This document shows, in pieces, positions 35,386-49,603 of a DNA stretch of 64,000 bases; position 1 is the first letter of the stretch; every line of letters begins with the position of its first letter. Both the position numbers and the translations under genes were made by a program. The DNA lies in NCBI GenBank assembly GCA_024291935.2, contig CM044321.1:59328985-59392984 (forward strand). Direction: 5' to 3'. Source of the stretch: Okapia johnstoni (lineage: Eukaryota > Chordata > Mammalia > Artiodactyla > Giraffidae). The notes under the pieces were generated by a model. It saw only the letters and a list, made by a program, of their open reading frames with translations, had not been told where the DNA came from and ran no database searches.

Positions 35386-35796
35386 GAGGGCCAATCAAAG
35401 ATTAAAGAAACTGACAGGTGAATACTGGATATGGGCTCAACACGTGAATGTGGTGGAGTTATCTGCTCTCCATCAGGAGGCAGCCAGTGATACACCTTGG
35501 CAAGAAGACGAGCATCACCTTCAACCCCACCCCACCCTCTCCAGCAATCCAAGCTGGGCTTGAGCAAGCACCCTGGCCCTCTCTCGCCCTCCACACTCTT
35601 GCACAGTGGTGGCCGGTGGGTGCCACAGAGGGAGCACTGGGGAGGTGGGGGTAGGGTAGGGTGCAGAGGGGTGACAAAGTGGTGAAGGATCAGAGTCAGG
35701 TCTAGCAAACAGTGCTGTTCAAGGCCAACCTACATAATCAAATACATAGGTTAAATATAAAATATATAGGTTAAATATAATTTATCTATTCCCTTT

Positions 35797-35986
35797 TCCC
35801 TTGTGGCTCAGCTGGTAAAGAATCGGCCCGCAATGCAGAAGACCTGGGTTCGATCCCTGGGTTGGGAAGATCCCCTGGAGAAGGGAAATGCTACCCACTC
35901 CGGTATTCTGGCCTGGAGAATTCCATGGACTGTATAGTCCATGAGGTTGCAAAGTCAGATGCAACTGAGCAACTTTCACTTTCATT
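35797..35986 (+). mobile_element. Bov-tA SINE
   Basis: Plus-strand copy, head CCCTTGTGGCTCAGCTGGTA and tail GCAACTGAGCAACTTTCACT. Confidence 0.9.
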
Positions 35987-36249
35987 CTCTTTTCTTCTTC
36001 TTTTTTCAATTCTGGTAACAGATACATAATGTAAAATGTACCTTCTGAGGCACCTTGTAGTGTATATTCAGTCACGTTGAGTATATTCACATCATTGTGT
36101 TACAGGTCTCCACAACTTTTTCATCTTGCAAAACTGATACTCTGTTCCCATTTAACAACTGCCCACCTCATCCCTTGCTTGAACTGTTGCCCTATTGCTT
36201 TCCCTCATAGAGCCTTAAAAATTCCACCTCACCTCGGCTATGAAAAATG

Positions 36250-36992
<743 letters not shown>

Positions 36993-37879
36993 CTAGGGGT
37001 GAAGGGCAGGGGGAAGGGGCAGAGCTGGTGAGCCAGCCCAGCTCGGAGCGCCCTCAGCAAGGGATGCTGAAAAGGACCAAATGTTGCTAAAACTAAACGT
37101 TTAAGTGACATTGTGGGTTTGCACGTAAATTTGAAGAAGTGCCCCAGAAAGGAAGGTAGATACTCCAGATCCACAGTTGCTATAGGTCAGTGGATTTTCC
37201 ATTATCTCAAGGGTGGGGTATGAAAGGGTGAGTTGATCTGCCTCTGTCTTGGTCAGGGACTGTTATCTGCCATTAGGCAAAATAATCTGTCTTTCTTTGG
37301 CCTGTCTCCTGCAGATAAGCCCAATTAGGAGATTGTCCAGTTCCCTGGGGCAGGTGATGGGATGCTCACAGCAGGAAAGAGGGGATGAGATATGTTGAAA
37401 ATAAAATACTCCAGAAGAGGTGTCAGTAGGTAAAGTGACCAAATTCGGGTTCAATTGTGGAATACCCTGAAGACAAATTGGTATGATTGCTTGCAAAGTG
37501 AAAGCAATGATATTAATACAATATAAAGTGTTTTAGAAATCTGCTGAAAGCCAGACCAGGTTCCGGGTTCTGTCCTGATCCATTCTCCTTCAGGATATCC
37601 TCTTCCCCCTCCTCCCCTTCCTCCTCCCCCTCCTCTTCATCACCATCATCATCTCCACAACAGCCCCCAGTCAGTCACCAGCGACTGGCATCATGGAAGT
37701 CCATGCACTGTGGTGGACTTCGGGGGAGAACTCAGAACAGAAGGCACAGAATCAACATGTGAACCAATTAAAATACTCCCTGGAGAATGTAGGAAGTGAG
37801 AGAACTCAGGGAGGAAAAAGAGAGACAATATGTGTTAACCTGGGCTCTTTGGACCAAGTATAGTGTTCTTTTATTTTTG

Positions 37880-38194
37880 TGTGCATTGTGAAAGTAGACC
37901 AGTCGTGTCTGACTCTTTGTGACCCCATGGACTCGTCCATGGAATTCTCCAGGCCAGAATACTGGAGCAGGTAGCCTTTCCCTTCTCCAGGGGATCTTCC
38001 CAACCCAGGGAGGAAACCCAGGTCTTCTGCATTTCAGGCAGATTCTTTACTAGCTGAGCCACAAGGGAAGCCCAAGAATACTGGAGTGGGTAGCTTATCC
38101 CTTCTCCGGGGAATCTTCCTGACCCAGGAATCAAACCGGGGTCTCCTGTGTTGCAGGCGGATTCTCTACCAACTGAGCTATCAGGGAAGCCCTT
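37880..38194 (-). mobile_element. Composite Bov-tA SINE with two heads
   Basis: A full minus-strand unit to 38071 is followed by AAGAATACTGGAGTGGGTAG and a second head ending TATCAGGGAAGCCC, the same layout as 36301-36625. Confidence 0.88.
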
Positions 38195-38314
38195 TTGAAA
38201 GTGGGATGGTATTAAAAATGAAAGTGATTTAATCACAGATTTGCATGTTAGGAAACTAAAGGATGACATCTTTATACACGCATAAGATTTTGGTGAAATA
38301 TATACATTTTTTGC

Positions 38315-38560
38315 GGAGAAGGCAATGTCAACCCACTCCAGTACTCTTGCCTGGAAAATCCCACAGATGGAGGAGCCTGGTGGGCTGCAGTCCATGGGGT
38401 CGTGAAGAGTCGGAGGCGACTGAAGCGACTTAGCAGCAGCAGCAGCATGCATTTTTTGATCAAACTCTGGAGGATAGTGGAGGACAGGGGAGCCTGGCGT
38501 GCTGTAGTCCATGGGGTCACAAAGTGCCAGACGTGACTGGGTGACTGAACAACAACAAAA
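38315..38560 (+). mobile_element. Bov-A2 monomer followed by a BovB tail
   Basis: The first part has CAACCCACTCCAGTACTCTT to the CAGCAGCAGCAGCA tail (38447). The second (38457-38556) is CTCTGGAGGATAGTGGAGGA to GACTGAACAACAACAAAA, a BovB 3' end. Confidence 0.85.
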
Positions 38561-38584
38561 ATGCATTTTACACCACTAGGGGAC

Positions 38585-38705
38585 TTTTTTTTTTTTTGGC
38601 TGTGCCACAGCTTGCAGAATCTTCGTTCCCTGGCCAAGGATCTAATCCATGTCCCCTGAAGTGGAGTCACAGAGTCCCAACCATGGGACCACCAGCGAAT
38701 TCCCA
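38585..38705 (-). mobile_element. CHR-type SINE
   Basis: Poly-T then GGCTGTGCCACAGCTTGCAG, ending CCATGGGACCACCAGCGAAT. Confidence 0.8.
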
Positions 38706-40774
38706 AGAAGCATCTTTAAATAGTGGGTTTTTTTTTTCCTTTTATATTTGTGAGAAGCATTCTTGGAGAAAATTTCTGAAGTACCTCAAAATATACTGAA
38801 CCTTTTCTGTTAAAAGTGGAAAACTCTTCATATGTAGTTTTCCTGGCCAGTTCAAAGAGGAAACGAAAGTTGGGGGGGGTGGTGTTAAAACTCCGTGACA
38901 AATAGAACAAGAGAGAAGTCAGTGTGAGAGAAACCAAGAGTTCCTGGCAAATGGAAAGCAGTCGAATAGGAGGAATTGCTGTAATAGAGCAGAGGAACTT
39001 ACCCTCCAGAGAGCCACGGGGGCGGGCGTGGGGCGGGGCGCGGTGTGGAATTGGACGCACTTGAGAAGGGGGACAGTTTGACCCTCAAAACCAGGAATGT
39101 TCCCGACTTGGCAGCCCCAGGTACACCAAGGACTGGGAGGGAAAACTAAGGGGCTGGTTGACAGTCTGCATGGACTCAGCGGGCCAGGCCACCCTCCCAC
39201 AGTCCAATGACCAGAAGACTCATCTCTGGAGGCAGCTCCCTGTGTTTCCTCTTGCTAGTCCCTCTGCCTTGAACACCTTATCTGACCAGCTCCTATCAGA
39301 CCATCAAGACGTGGCTGAGACAGCTCTTTCTCCCTCAGATGATGCTAAGCGCCTGCATTTTTGAGCAGGCAGAGGCTTGCACTCTAGCTATGCCTGCACA
39401 GAATGACAATTGCTCCCTTTTTTCCTTATTTCCAGTCACTTTTCCCCGAGCTCCCAAAGCCCCAGGCCACCCTGCTTCCTTATCCCATAAATACCTGAGC
39501 CCCTTGCTTTCCTGGAGGCAGATCTGAATTTGTCCTCCATCTCCTCACTCAGCTGTCTTGTGGATAAACCTTCCCTTTGCTGCAAACCCTGGCATCTCAG
39601 CATTCGAGTTCGAATTAGGTAGACGAGCCTGGCTTGGTGACACCAAGGCTAACCTGCAAGTCCAGGCTCCCTGGGCCTTTTCAAGTCTTTTTTCAACTCA
39701 GGCTGATTCTAACTTTTCCAGCCTTTCCTGCAGCTTCCCTGGGCCTTTCTTGCCTCTGTTAAGACATTCTCTTGGTCTCCAAATGAGACCACTAGCCCAA
39801 GATCTTCATCAGCTGAAGCTCAGGGTTCAGGGTTCAGGCTAAGATCACAGAAAATCTGCTTTACAAAGCAGTGGGTGGACAAAATGGAACTTCAGTCACC
39901 CACACCATTGGGTGAGAGCCAAAATAGTTCTCCCTCTCTGAATTCAATACTCTTAAATAAAACTGGATTGCCTTTCTTCCCATTTTGACTTTTCCTGGCC
40001 CAGAATTTTTCAGCTACTTCTTTGGAAAGACTGCTACACACCTGCTTTCTGGGGCACCTGTTCAAGCCTGAGTGCCATGGGGCCCATGTTCCTTCAGCCC
40101 CACATCCCCAGGGCATCGAGCTTTCTCTGAGAGCATCTGTATTACGTTGCCAACTCCACTCAAGTTTGCCTTTCACATTTAACCTTCAGTGGCCTTAAGG
40201 TCATCATTTTCCAAGCCTCCCTGTCTGACTCCTTCACAACAAGCCTGGGTTTCAGATTACTTTCCCCAGATGAAACCCTTGCACTTTTCCAAACCAAACT
40301 CCACTGTATTTCTCCTTGTAACATTTGAGCCCCCCAAGGCAGTGTATTTTTCTGCATTTCACATCTGCTCCCATCCTGCCTGGTCTCACCTGCCCTTTGG
40401 GCCCTTCAGCTTCTCCAATCTGTTTACTTTCTTCTGGGATCTGTCAGTATTTGTCTCCGAGAGGTTTGGGTGCTCCAAAACGAACATGTAGGTGTAAGCA
40501 GCAACATTTTGTCAGAAGTTAGGGTAGGTTGGGTAGGTTCCAAACCCACCCAAAGCCACGAGGACCACCATGAAACATCAAGCTGCCTCCTCCCTTCTCA
40601 TACTTGGGGCCACCCCCCTCACTTCCCCAGGGGCCACCTTACGTGGCACCTCCTCTCTGATGCTTTCACCCTGCAGCAGAGACACGGGCACCTCTTTTCT
40701 ATGTTTATGTGGACAGCAACATTGTATGAAACCCTCATAGCCACACACCAGGCCCATGATTCTTTTTGTTTTTG
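38706..40774. other. C13orf42 intron 1 sequence, unique
   Basis: Mostly unique, with an L2/MIR-like plus-strand trace near 39250-39400. No exon is supported; open frames at 39558-39842 and 40189-40491 have no conserved look. Confidence 0.35.
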
Positions 40775-41150
40775 AACCTTTCATTTTGTTTTGGGGTATG
40801 GCCGATTAACAATGCTATGATCGTTTCAGGTGAACAGCAAGGGACTCAGTCATACACATACATGTATCCATTCTCCCCCACAGCCCCTCCCATCCAGGCT
40901 GCCACATAACATTGAGCAGAGTTCCATGGGCTATACAATAGGTATAGGTCCTTGTTGGTTATCCATTTTAAATATAGCATATAAATATATATAGTGTGTA
41001 CCTGACCTTCCCAAACTCCCTATCACTTCCCTCATCCTTCCCCCCAGCAACCACAAGTTTGTTCTCCAAGTCTGTGAGTCTCTCTGTTTTGTAAGTAAGT
41101 TCATTTGTATCATTTCCTTTTAGATACCACATATAAGGGATGTCACATGA
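40775..41150 (-). mobile_element. L1 3' end
   Basis: TTGGGGTATGGCCGATTAAC, then GGGACTCAGTCATACACATA and TTGGTTATCCATTTTAAATA are the complement of the ruminant L1 3' terminus. Confidence 0.75.
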
Positions 41151-41239
41151 CAGACTCGTGATTCTCAACCTTGTCTATGAAATAGCTTTGGCAAATAACA
41201 CTCACAGATAGATTGTCTTTCGATAGATGCTCATTGCCT

Positions 41240-41440
41240 TCCCTAGGGGCTCAGTTGGTAAAGAATCTGCCTGCAATGCAGGAGACCTGGGTTTGAATCC
41301 TAGGTCGGGAAAATCCCCTGGAGAAGGAAATGGCAACCCACTCAGGTACTCTTGTCTGGAGAATTCCATGGACAGAGGAGCCTAGCAGGCTACAGTCCAT
41401 GGAATTGCAAAGAGTCAGACACGACTGTGCAACTAACTCT
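41240..41440 (+). mobile_element. Bov-tA SINE
   Basis: Plus-strand copy: CCTTCCCTAGGGGCTCAGTT head, CTCTCTCTCTC after the tail. Confidence 0.9.
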
Positions 41441-42189
41441 CTCTCTCTCATTGCCAACCACTACCTACATGACACAGGCTGTAGGATACACCCAGCTTCC
41501 AACATTCTTGTTGTTATTCTACCCATTTCTCTTTCAACACATCAGTGTGGTTCAGGCCAGAGGCTGACATTATGGTGCTTCAGATTATGGGCTGTATCAG
41601 TGCAGATGGGCTGTCTTTCCATCTATGAATGTTGGGCACCTATTTCAGTGCGTGACACAGAGTAATTTGTTGAATGAATAAATGTACGCTGTATATATGC
41701 TATCATCCAATGTTTATATTCTCCAACAGTTTTTAAGATGCTAGCTTATACCTTTGGATTTAACTTGACAAATTTTGAGAACTCTGTACTTCTTAGTTTC
41801 ACAGAGTGTTAATAATACAACCTTGAGCTAATAACATCTGGAAATCAAAATGTCAATGCATTGCGATGAAATTTCAAGGATCAGGTGTGGAACTGGTCTG
41901 GCTGGACAGCAGAGACCATTTTCCCTTGGCTCATTCAGCTGGGTGAAATGAAATGCAAACCAGTTGAAATTTATCCATAAGCAATGTAATGTTCTCAAAA
42001 GAAGCCCTTCAGGATAAGCTTTAAAAGCTCAAATATATCCTCTTGGCTTCTGCCATCCTTGGAATGGCTATTTATGATCAAGTCCAATGTTATACTTACC
42101 CCTTTTGTATCACAACACCTAGGGAAATGTGCACCCATCATTAAAGAGGGGTTCATGATAAAAAGAATGGGAGCTTAAGAAACAAGAAC

Positions 42190-42512
42190 TGTATATGGCA
42201 CAAATGAACCTGTCTACAAACCACAAACAGACTCACAGACATAAAGGACAGACTTATGGTTCCAAGGTGGAGGCAGGTGGGAAGGACTGGGAGTTTGGGG
42301 TTAGCAGACGGAAGCTATTAGATATAGGATGGATAAACAACAAGGTCCTATTGTATAGCGCAGGGAACTACATTCAATATCCTGTGATAAACCGTAATGG
42401 AAGAGAATATTAAAAAGAATGTATACATGTGTATCACTGAGTCACTTCGCTGTACAGCAGAGATTGGCACAACATTGTAAATCAACTATACTTCAGTAAT
42501 AATAGTGATGTA
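42190..42512 (+). mobile_element. L1 3' end
   Basis: ATAGCGCAGGGAACTACATT and ATCAACTATACTTCAGTAAT are L1 3' terminal sequence in plus orientation, matching the complement at 40775-41150. Confidence 0.75.
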
Positions 42513-42939
42513 GACAATAGAGCTGAGAAAATCAGGCCAAAGAGATGCAAAAGAGGGGCAGGGTTTGTCACAAACCAAAGTAACTAAACCTGGGAATTAC
42601 CTCTGATCGCTAAGTGTTACAATCATTTTGGAAGCATAGCTGTACGTCTTCTGTGTTTGGTATTAGAGGCTGCAGACTCACAGTCTGACAAGCTGTCTTT
42701 TTTTCTACAGTATTATCATCTTAAAGCCATTATTTCCTTTGCTAGTACCTGGTACCTCCTCCACTCCTCCCCTTAAAGGTCACCTAAATGATCCTTTCAC
42801 TTTAGCAAAACAGTAAGTGAATGTTTTTTGCTCACACTTATGAAACTCTTCGAAGCCCAACTAATAGAACTGGATTAATAGCCTTGAAGCGTAGTATAAA
42901 ATCTTCACACATGATAAGTGAAACATTACAATCCAATGA

Positions 42940-43645
42940 GAGAAGGGGTAGATTTTTCAATAAATGGTGTTGAATCTTTGCTCTCTGGGAAAAATTTCAA
43001 ACAGGATTCTCACATCCCATTATGTATAAAAATAAATTGCTGATAGATAAGAGAGTTGGGGTTTTCATGGGACCATTAAAAACAAAAGGAAAATGGCAAA
43101 TATGTAAATGACCTTGAGACATACAAGGGCTTTCTAAGCATGAAACAAAGAAGTATCAAAGACAAAAGCTGACATTTAACTACATAAAAATTGGTAATAT
43201 TTTTAATGACAAATAAAATGGTACTGTCAAGTAAAATTAAACTATATATAATTTTGAGAAAATATTTTTAACCATGTGGCAGACAATGTGCTCACATTCT
43301 TGATGTGAGTCCGTATAAATAAAAAATACAAATTTGCTGGAGCCAAAAATGTATAAAGACATGAACAGGCAATCCATTAATCAAGAGTACACAATGGTTT
43401 GACAAAACAAGAGGGTCATTCTTTGCTCAAACAATAATTCAGAAAAAGTACATAAGATAATTCAGTTTATCTAATAAATTATCTAAATTAATAGACTTTA
43501 AAAATTAATGACACTACTTGGTGTTGATAAAAATGCAATAAGAGCTTTCTAATTCACTGTTGTTGAAAGCATAAATTATAAAATATTTCTGGCAAACAAT
43601 ATATAGAAGAGCCTTTCAAAATGAATGACTTTTAACCTTTGACCT
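42940..43645 (+). mobile_element. Degraded L1 ORF2/3' region
   Basis: CAATAAATGGTGTTGAATCT, GGATTCTCACATCCC and AACAAAGAAGTATCAAAGAC mark the end of L1 ORF2; stops and frameshifts are frequent. Confidence 0.55.
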
Positions 43646-43711
43646 GTTAATCACACTAAGGAATAACTGTCCAAAAAATGCCTTTATAGACAGAGTAAGA
43701 TGAGTTCATTC

Positions 43712-43978
43712 ATGCTGCTGCTGCTGCTCAGTCGCTTCAGTCGTGTCCAACTCTGTGCGACCCCATAGACGGCAGCCCACCAGGCTCCCCCATCCCTGGG
43801 ATTCTCCAGGCAAGAACACTGGAGTGGGTTGCCATTTCCTTTTCCAATGCGTGAAAGTGAAGTCGCTCGGTCGTGTCCGACTCTTAGTGACCCTTGGACT
43901 GCAGCCTACCAGGCTCCTCCGTCCATGGAATTTTCCAGGCAAGAGTACTGGAGTGGGGTGCCAATGCCTTCTCTGGAA
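43712..43978 (-). mobile_element. Bov-A2 SINE (dimer)
   Basis: GCTGCTGCTGCTGCTCAGTC start, two monomers separated at about 43850, minus strand. Confidence 0.9.
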
Positions 43979-44256
43979 TTCATTCATAATGTTTAACAAT
44001 TGTTTAAAGGGTTGTGAATTAAATTTTTGCCTTTAAAACTTCAGTTTTCAAAAACAAGTTAATGATAGAAAAGAACCCAAAATATAAATTATTAAAAAGT
44101 ATACGGTATGAGCCAAATTTAGTAAATTTATACATATACATACATAAAGGTTGCCAAATTCAGCAACTAAAAATACTTGATGGCAGTTAAATTTCAATTT
44201 TACATAAGCTATAAATTTTTGGTATTAATATATACCAAATATTATATGGACATGTG

Positions 44257-44448
44257 TCAGTCAAGTGTCAGTTGCTCAGCTGTGTCTGACTCTTTGTGAC
44301 CCCATGGACTGTACAGCCCACCAGGCTTTTCTGTCCATGGAATTTTCCAGGCAAGGATACTGGAGTGGGTTGCCATTTCCTTCTCCAGTGGATCTTCTCG
44401 ACCCAGGGATTGAACCCGGGTATCCTGCATTGCAGGATATGGACATAA
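44257..44448 (-). mobile_element. Bov-tA SINE
   Basis: GTGTCAGTTGCTCAGCTGTG to TCCTGCATTGCAGG, lacking the last head bases. Confidence 0.88.
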
Positions 44449-46276
44449 TAATATTTTAAAAATCCATCATTTATCTGAAACCCAAATTTAAATAGGCATC
44501 CTCTATTTTATCCGGCAACACTGCTATACATATCTACAACTATACAAGAAATGAATGATTGAGAGAAAATGTCTTTAAACATTTTAGAGTAATTATTCTG
44601 GATGATATGATTCCAAGTTATTTCAATTTTCTTCAACTTTTCTGTGTTTTATAAATTTCGCTTAATGAATACATATAACTTAGAAAAACTGTTTGCCAAA
44701 AAAAAAATGTCCTTTTGATGGTAAACTCTGACTCATTACACATGGGAAACTTTAATTATTAGGATATCAATTCATCTGAATACACCCAAATATATTCTAC
44801 TCTGTTAAAAGCAAAAGATAATTTTTCCACTCACTGAAAACCATAGACCTATTACTTTTTCAAGTTTCCCATAAATCTTTCAGTTTTCTTCTTAAATTAC
44901 AACTGAGGTTTCTTAGGTTATTTGTTTATTGAGTTACTGTATGCCTGGAGCTTCACTAGAAGCTGAAGATAAAAAGATAAATAAGACATGGTGACTCCAT
45001 TCAAGGAGCTCATGGCCAGTAGCAGACACAGCAAATGAACAGACAATTACAGTGCTGCATGCTGAGTCCTAGGTGCTGGGAGTTAAGTGCTGAGTTAAGG
45101 GCCAGACCCAGGGAAGGGAGAAGTCCACTGTGTTAGACTGTGGACATGAGGAATGGCTTCCTGGGGCAGTGCTTTCTCTGCTGTCTTAAAAGACAAGAAG
45201 TTAGCCGGGTGAGTGGGGTGTAGTGGAGAGGAAAATGGGAGGAAGAATGTTGTTTCTAAGCTGAGCAAGCAGCAGGTGTCTGGAAGATAGATTGGGGGTA
45301 TAATTACCCATCTTGTGATCTGACTGAGAGGGGCTGCAGGAATTGGACACTCGGGGAACTCTGCCAAGCATAACAGAAATTCTTTGCAGTTCATATTGAA
45401 TGTTTACTGCCCTTTAACTCTGCCAACCAGACACAGGCCCAGTACTAGAGACCTCCAGTAACTGATGCTCACAGAAAACCTGCAGTTTCATATCACCATG
45501 TTTGCAGAAATTCTCCCCAACAGAACTGAAAAATAATTCCCAATGGTATATGGGAATCCAGAATGTGCTTCCCCATCCCATATGCCATTTATAGATGGAT
45601 GATTTAGAATCTTCTTAAGTGAATTGGATTCAGATCTTTCTACCATAGAGGAGAAAAAAAATCTACTTGCTGTTGACATGGTCTTATTTCATGAACCAGG
45701 ATTGAACGGCCAATGACAGAAAATTTATTCTGAAATCTATCTATTATCAGAGCAAAACTACTTTAAATAAAAATCAATCACATTTGGCCGGCATTCTCCA
45801 GAATTCCACTGGTTCTGTTTAAACTATTCTCATAGCAGGTGAATTTCTTTAGTTGGGGGGTGGGGGGTGGAAAGGGGGTTGGTGCTGGGAGAGGTGTACA
45901 CTGAACAGCTGGTTCATTCATCCAGGCAGACATATCGGAAATCTAAGCTGCTCGGGGCTAGGTAACACACGGAAATAACGACATTTCTTCTGACTGGGGT
46001 AGGTGACCAGGAGGGCAGAGCTTCTTGAGTGCATTGCAGCCAACCCCAAACTGCCCCCCGGTAGCCCAGACACTGTGGTCCACTCAGGTCCCCTTGTGTG
46101 GCTCAGTTCTCACAGAGGGATGCTGGCTGTTCACCTGTTCATCTGGCCCTAAAAATGTGGGGAGCAATCCTCAGTGAATTCCCCAAGTGCTGTCGAGCAC
46201 TCCAGAAAAAATCAGAGCATAATCTCAAACTTTCCCCCCTCACCTCCTATCAAAATCCAAGCTCCCTTGTTCAGGG
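44449..46276. other. C13orf42 intron 1 sequence, unique
   Basis: AT-rich then mixed. A G-rich patch at 45855-45878 (two runs of six G and one of five) could form a quadruplex. No exon or clear repeat otherwise. Confidence 0.35.
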
Positions 46277-46446
46277 GTGAAGACTATGCACTCTCAATGC
46301 AGGGATCCAGAGTTTGCTCCCTGGTTGGGGAACTAGATCCCATGTACTGCAACTAAGAGTCCACAGACCACAACTAAAGATCCCTCATGCTGCAATGAAG
46401 ACCTGGTGCAGCCAAATAAATAAATAAAAATAAATATTTAAAAAAA
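46277..46446 (+). mobile_element. CHR-type SINE
   Basis: GGTGAAGACTATGCACTCTC, TTTGCTCCCTGGTTGGGGAA and the AAATAAATAAATAAAAATAA tail. Confidence 0.75.
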
Positions 46447-46469
46447 CCCAAGCTCATGGACTGTTAGAA

Positions 46470-46840
46470 AGGAAGGAGGTTCTGACAACACAGATGAACC
46501 TTGAAAACACTATGCTAAGAGAAAGAAGCCAGTCACAGATGGATAAGTACTGTGTGATTCCATTTATATGAGGTTCCTAGAATAGGCAAATTCATAGAGA
46601 CAGAAAGTAGAATACAGAAGTTGAGAGGAAAGGGAAAATGGGGAGTTACTGCTTAATGGGCCCAGACTTTCTGTCTGGGCTGATGAAAATTTTCTGGGAA
46701 TGGAGAGCAGTGGGCTACACAGCATTGTGCTTAATGCCAGTCAATTGCACACTTAAAAATGGTTCAAATGGTAACTTTTAATTGTTTTGGTAAATTTTAA
46801 TTATTTCAAGAATTTTAAAGAGAGTTATAGTTTAAGAAAT
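46470..46840 (+). mobile_element. L1 3' UTR fragment
   Basis: AAGAAGCCAGTCACAGATGG and GTGTGATTCCATTTATATGA, then CAATTGCACACTTAAAAATG, are L1M 3' UTR landmarks in order. Confidence 0.7.
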
Positions 46841-48467
46841 AAAAGATAGTTGTCAAACATTTTATAAAAACATTCTCCTAATTCCCACATGAAGTATTTT
46901 TAGAGCCTCCATGACCTCTTAAAGAAATGCATTTTCTAGTTTCTACTAATTTACTTTGAAAAGCATTCTAAAAATATGTTAATTAGGGCTTACTGTCTTT
47001 GGGCTGAATTATCATGGGTCTATATAAATGATCATTTGGAAAAGCTTATAGAAAGCTCTGGGGTAAAGAGCTCTGATTTCTGTCTGGCAGTTAACCATTT
47101 GATATTACACAGGGTTACACATTTTTCTTTAAAAGAAATGTATATCATATCAAAGAGAAGCACTTAATTTCATAATTCATTGACTGTGATAGACGTCATT
47201 ACCCATAATCTGAGGACACTGAAAAGCAGTCATTTAAGGTGCTGTGAAATGCCATGTTGAAAACGGTAAATACTGGGTTATGCTTATTTTACCACCCCTC
47301 AGAATAAAAAAAAAAAGGCCAAGCTTGAGAGAAAGTGATGTGTTATGAGGAGGAGTGAAAAGGGAGAAGGGAAGTAACCCAGAGACCTCTGGCAGCTTGC
47401 AGACGTTGCCACGGGAACTAGATGAGGGGAGAAGCACGCTGAGGCCGGTCTTGGCCCAGACCAGACCCCAAGCAGGCTGGAGCAGAGCAATTCGCTTTCC
47501 CAAGTGCTGGGATGAGGGGGAAGTAGCAGGAAACACAGCGGGACAGCTGCTAACCTCTCGAGGGCTTCTTCCTCTCAGAGGGTGCACCACAACCTGACAG
47601 AGATTTTGGAAGGGCATGTGGTCCCCCCCCCCAACCCCCATGCCTCTGGCATCTGAATCCCCCGCTGGGTCCAAAAGGACCTGCAGGAGTTACACAGCCA
47701 GGTCCCTTCCCTAGTTCCTCACTAGGATACATGCCTTGTGCGACTTGGTGGTCACCAGCCAGGGCTCTGAGAAATCGCCTCCAGAAATCTGCATCCTGGG
47801 CCACTGCCTGCCTTTCCCACAAGAATGATCACCCAGCAGAATAAGAACTTTGGCCCCTTTAGCAGCATCTTGAAGAGTTTCTGGCACAGAGTATGTGCTC
47901 AATAAATATGGGTTGTTAAGTGAAGGAAGGAAAGAAGGAATGATACACTTATTGATGAATTGTTACTAAAATATCAGTGAGGGTGTTCCAAATGACGTCT
48001 CCCACGGTTCCCGGTATCAGATCCTCTATGAGAAAGCTTAGAATTTAAAGCTGGGAAAAATCTGGATTCCCCTAAGCAATAGGTATGGTTCTTCCTCTTA
48101 GACAGTCAGAATTTTGAAATAAGTCCTGCCCTTTTTACATTGTAGCTCCCGGGAAGTGCAAAGACAAACCCAGCGATAGGATTTGCATGTTTTCTTGAGC
48201 GGTCTCGGTTTTCTGTGGATGCTTTTTCTCTCCCAGCTTTCCAGTGTCTGTTGCCACCTTATGCCGCTGGTGTGTGAATCCGCTCAGACCCTCTGTAGAA
48301 TGATTAGGAAGTAAGGATGTATTTCTGCTGAAATGATTTGAAGACATGGTACCTATTCATTATGAAGATCCTTTTACAGCTGTGCTCACACTCTGTCCCC
48401 AGCTTTCTCCCTAGCACACAAGTTGACAGAACAGACTCAATATTTCAAGGCTACAGAGACCACAGGG
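46841..48467. other. C13orf42 intron 1 sequence
   Basis: Unique DNA with an L2 3' end at about 47870-47945 (GGCACAGAGTATGTGCTCAA then TAAATATGGG). The 146-residue minus-strand open frame at 47234-47674 overlaps plus-strand frames and is not supported. Confidence 0.4.
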
Positions 48468-48672
48468 CTTCTGAAGTGGTGCTAGTGAACCCACCGGCCA
48501 GTGCAAGAGACCCAGGAGATGTGGCTTCGGTCCCTGGGTCAGGAAGATCCCCTAGAAGAGGGCATGGCAACCCACTCCAATATTCTTGGGAGAATCCCAT
48601 GGACAGAGGAGCCTAGCAGGCTACAGTCCAGGGGGTTGCAAAGAATCAGGTATGACTGAAGCAGCTTAACAC
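48467..48672 (+). mobile_element. Bov-tA SINE
   Basis: Plus-strand copy: GGGCTTCTGAAGTGGTGCTA head, GTTGCAAAGAATCAGGTATG tail. Confidence 0.85.
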
Positions 48673-48792
48673 ACACGCAGGCATAAAATGCCTGGAGGGA
48701 GTCTAACTGGAGCTGAGAACTCTAGGAGAGTCAGGCTGGAGAGGAGTCCAGAAGCCATGGTGACCCCCTCTGTCACTGGAGGTGACCACAAA

Positions 48793-48828
48793 GGAGGAGG
48801 TGGCCCTCGAGGAGGAGGTGGCCCCGAG
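48793..48828 (+). repeat. Two-unit 18-bp tandem repeat
   Basis: GGAGGAGGTGGCCCTCGA is followed by GGAGGAGGTGGCCCCGAG. Confidence 0.85.
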
Positions 48829-49387
48829 GGAGGGGTGTCAGGCCCCCACATCTACAACTGGCTGGCTGCAGGATCAGTACACATACCTGAGAACAGGATA
48901 CTTCATATGGGCCCCAACACTGACCTACTTTGAGAGTTCAATGGTTATTTAAACTGCTCCCACATGGGTTAAAACGCAGACAGTTGAAACCAGTTGGGTG
49001 AGGCCAAGCCCTAGAGATCTGATAACAGACCGGTTGGTCAGTGTTAATGGGACTTGCAGGCCTGCAGGACACTCTGGGGAGGCAGCCAGGATGGGGTAGG
49101 GGCTGAGAGGGCAGAAAGGCCTGCTCTGAACACCTTAGAGCTCAGGAGAACGATTGATGTCCCCAAAGACATGAAGTTTGAAACAGCCTCAAACTTCAGA
49201 CATTAAAAAAAAAAAAAAATTTAAGGAACAAAGGAACAAGTAACAATGAGATTTGGGTCTTAGCAAAATCTGGTCACTGAGCCTCAGCTTATTCTTCTGT
49301 GATCCCAAGGGACTTTCTCCCTCCTTCTCTTCTGGTGTTATTGGAATTATCTCCAAAAAAACATAATGTGTACAAACACTATGATAA

Positions 49388-49603
49388 GTACCAGTGAAAG
49401 TGTTAGTCATTCAGTCATGTCTGACTCTTGTGACCCCATGGACTGTTGTCCACCAAGCTCCTCTGTCCATGGAGTTCTCCAGGCAGGAACACTGAAATGG
49501 GTAGCTATTCCCTTCTCCAGGGGATCTTCCCGACCCAGGGGCCGAACCCAGGTCTTCTCCATTGCAGGCAGATTCTTTACCGTCTGAGCCACCAGGGAAG
49601 CCA
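49388..49603 (-). mobile_element. Bov-tA SINE
   Basis: GTGAAAGTGTTAGTCATTCA to GAGCCACCAGGGAAGCC on the minus strand. Confidence 0.92.

Noticed and set aside
37871..38566. A 231-codon minus-strand open frame
   Set aside because: It is readthrough of SINE and BovB sequence (for example CNTGDPGLIPGSGR, a common Bov-tA translation).
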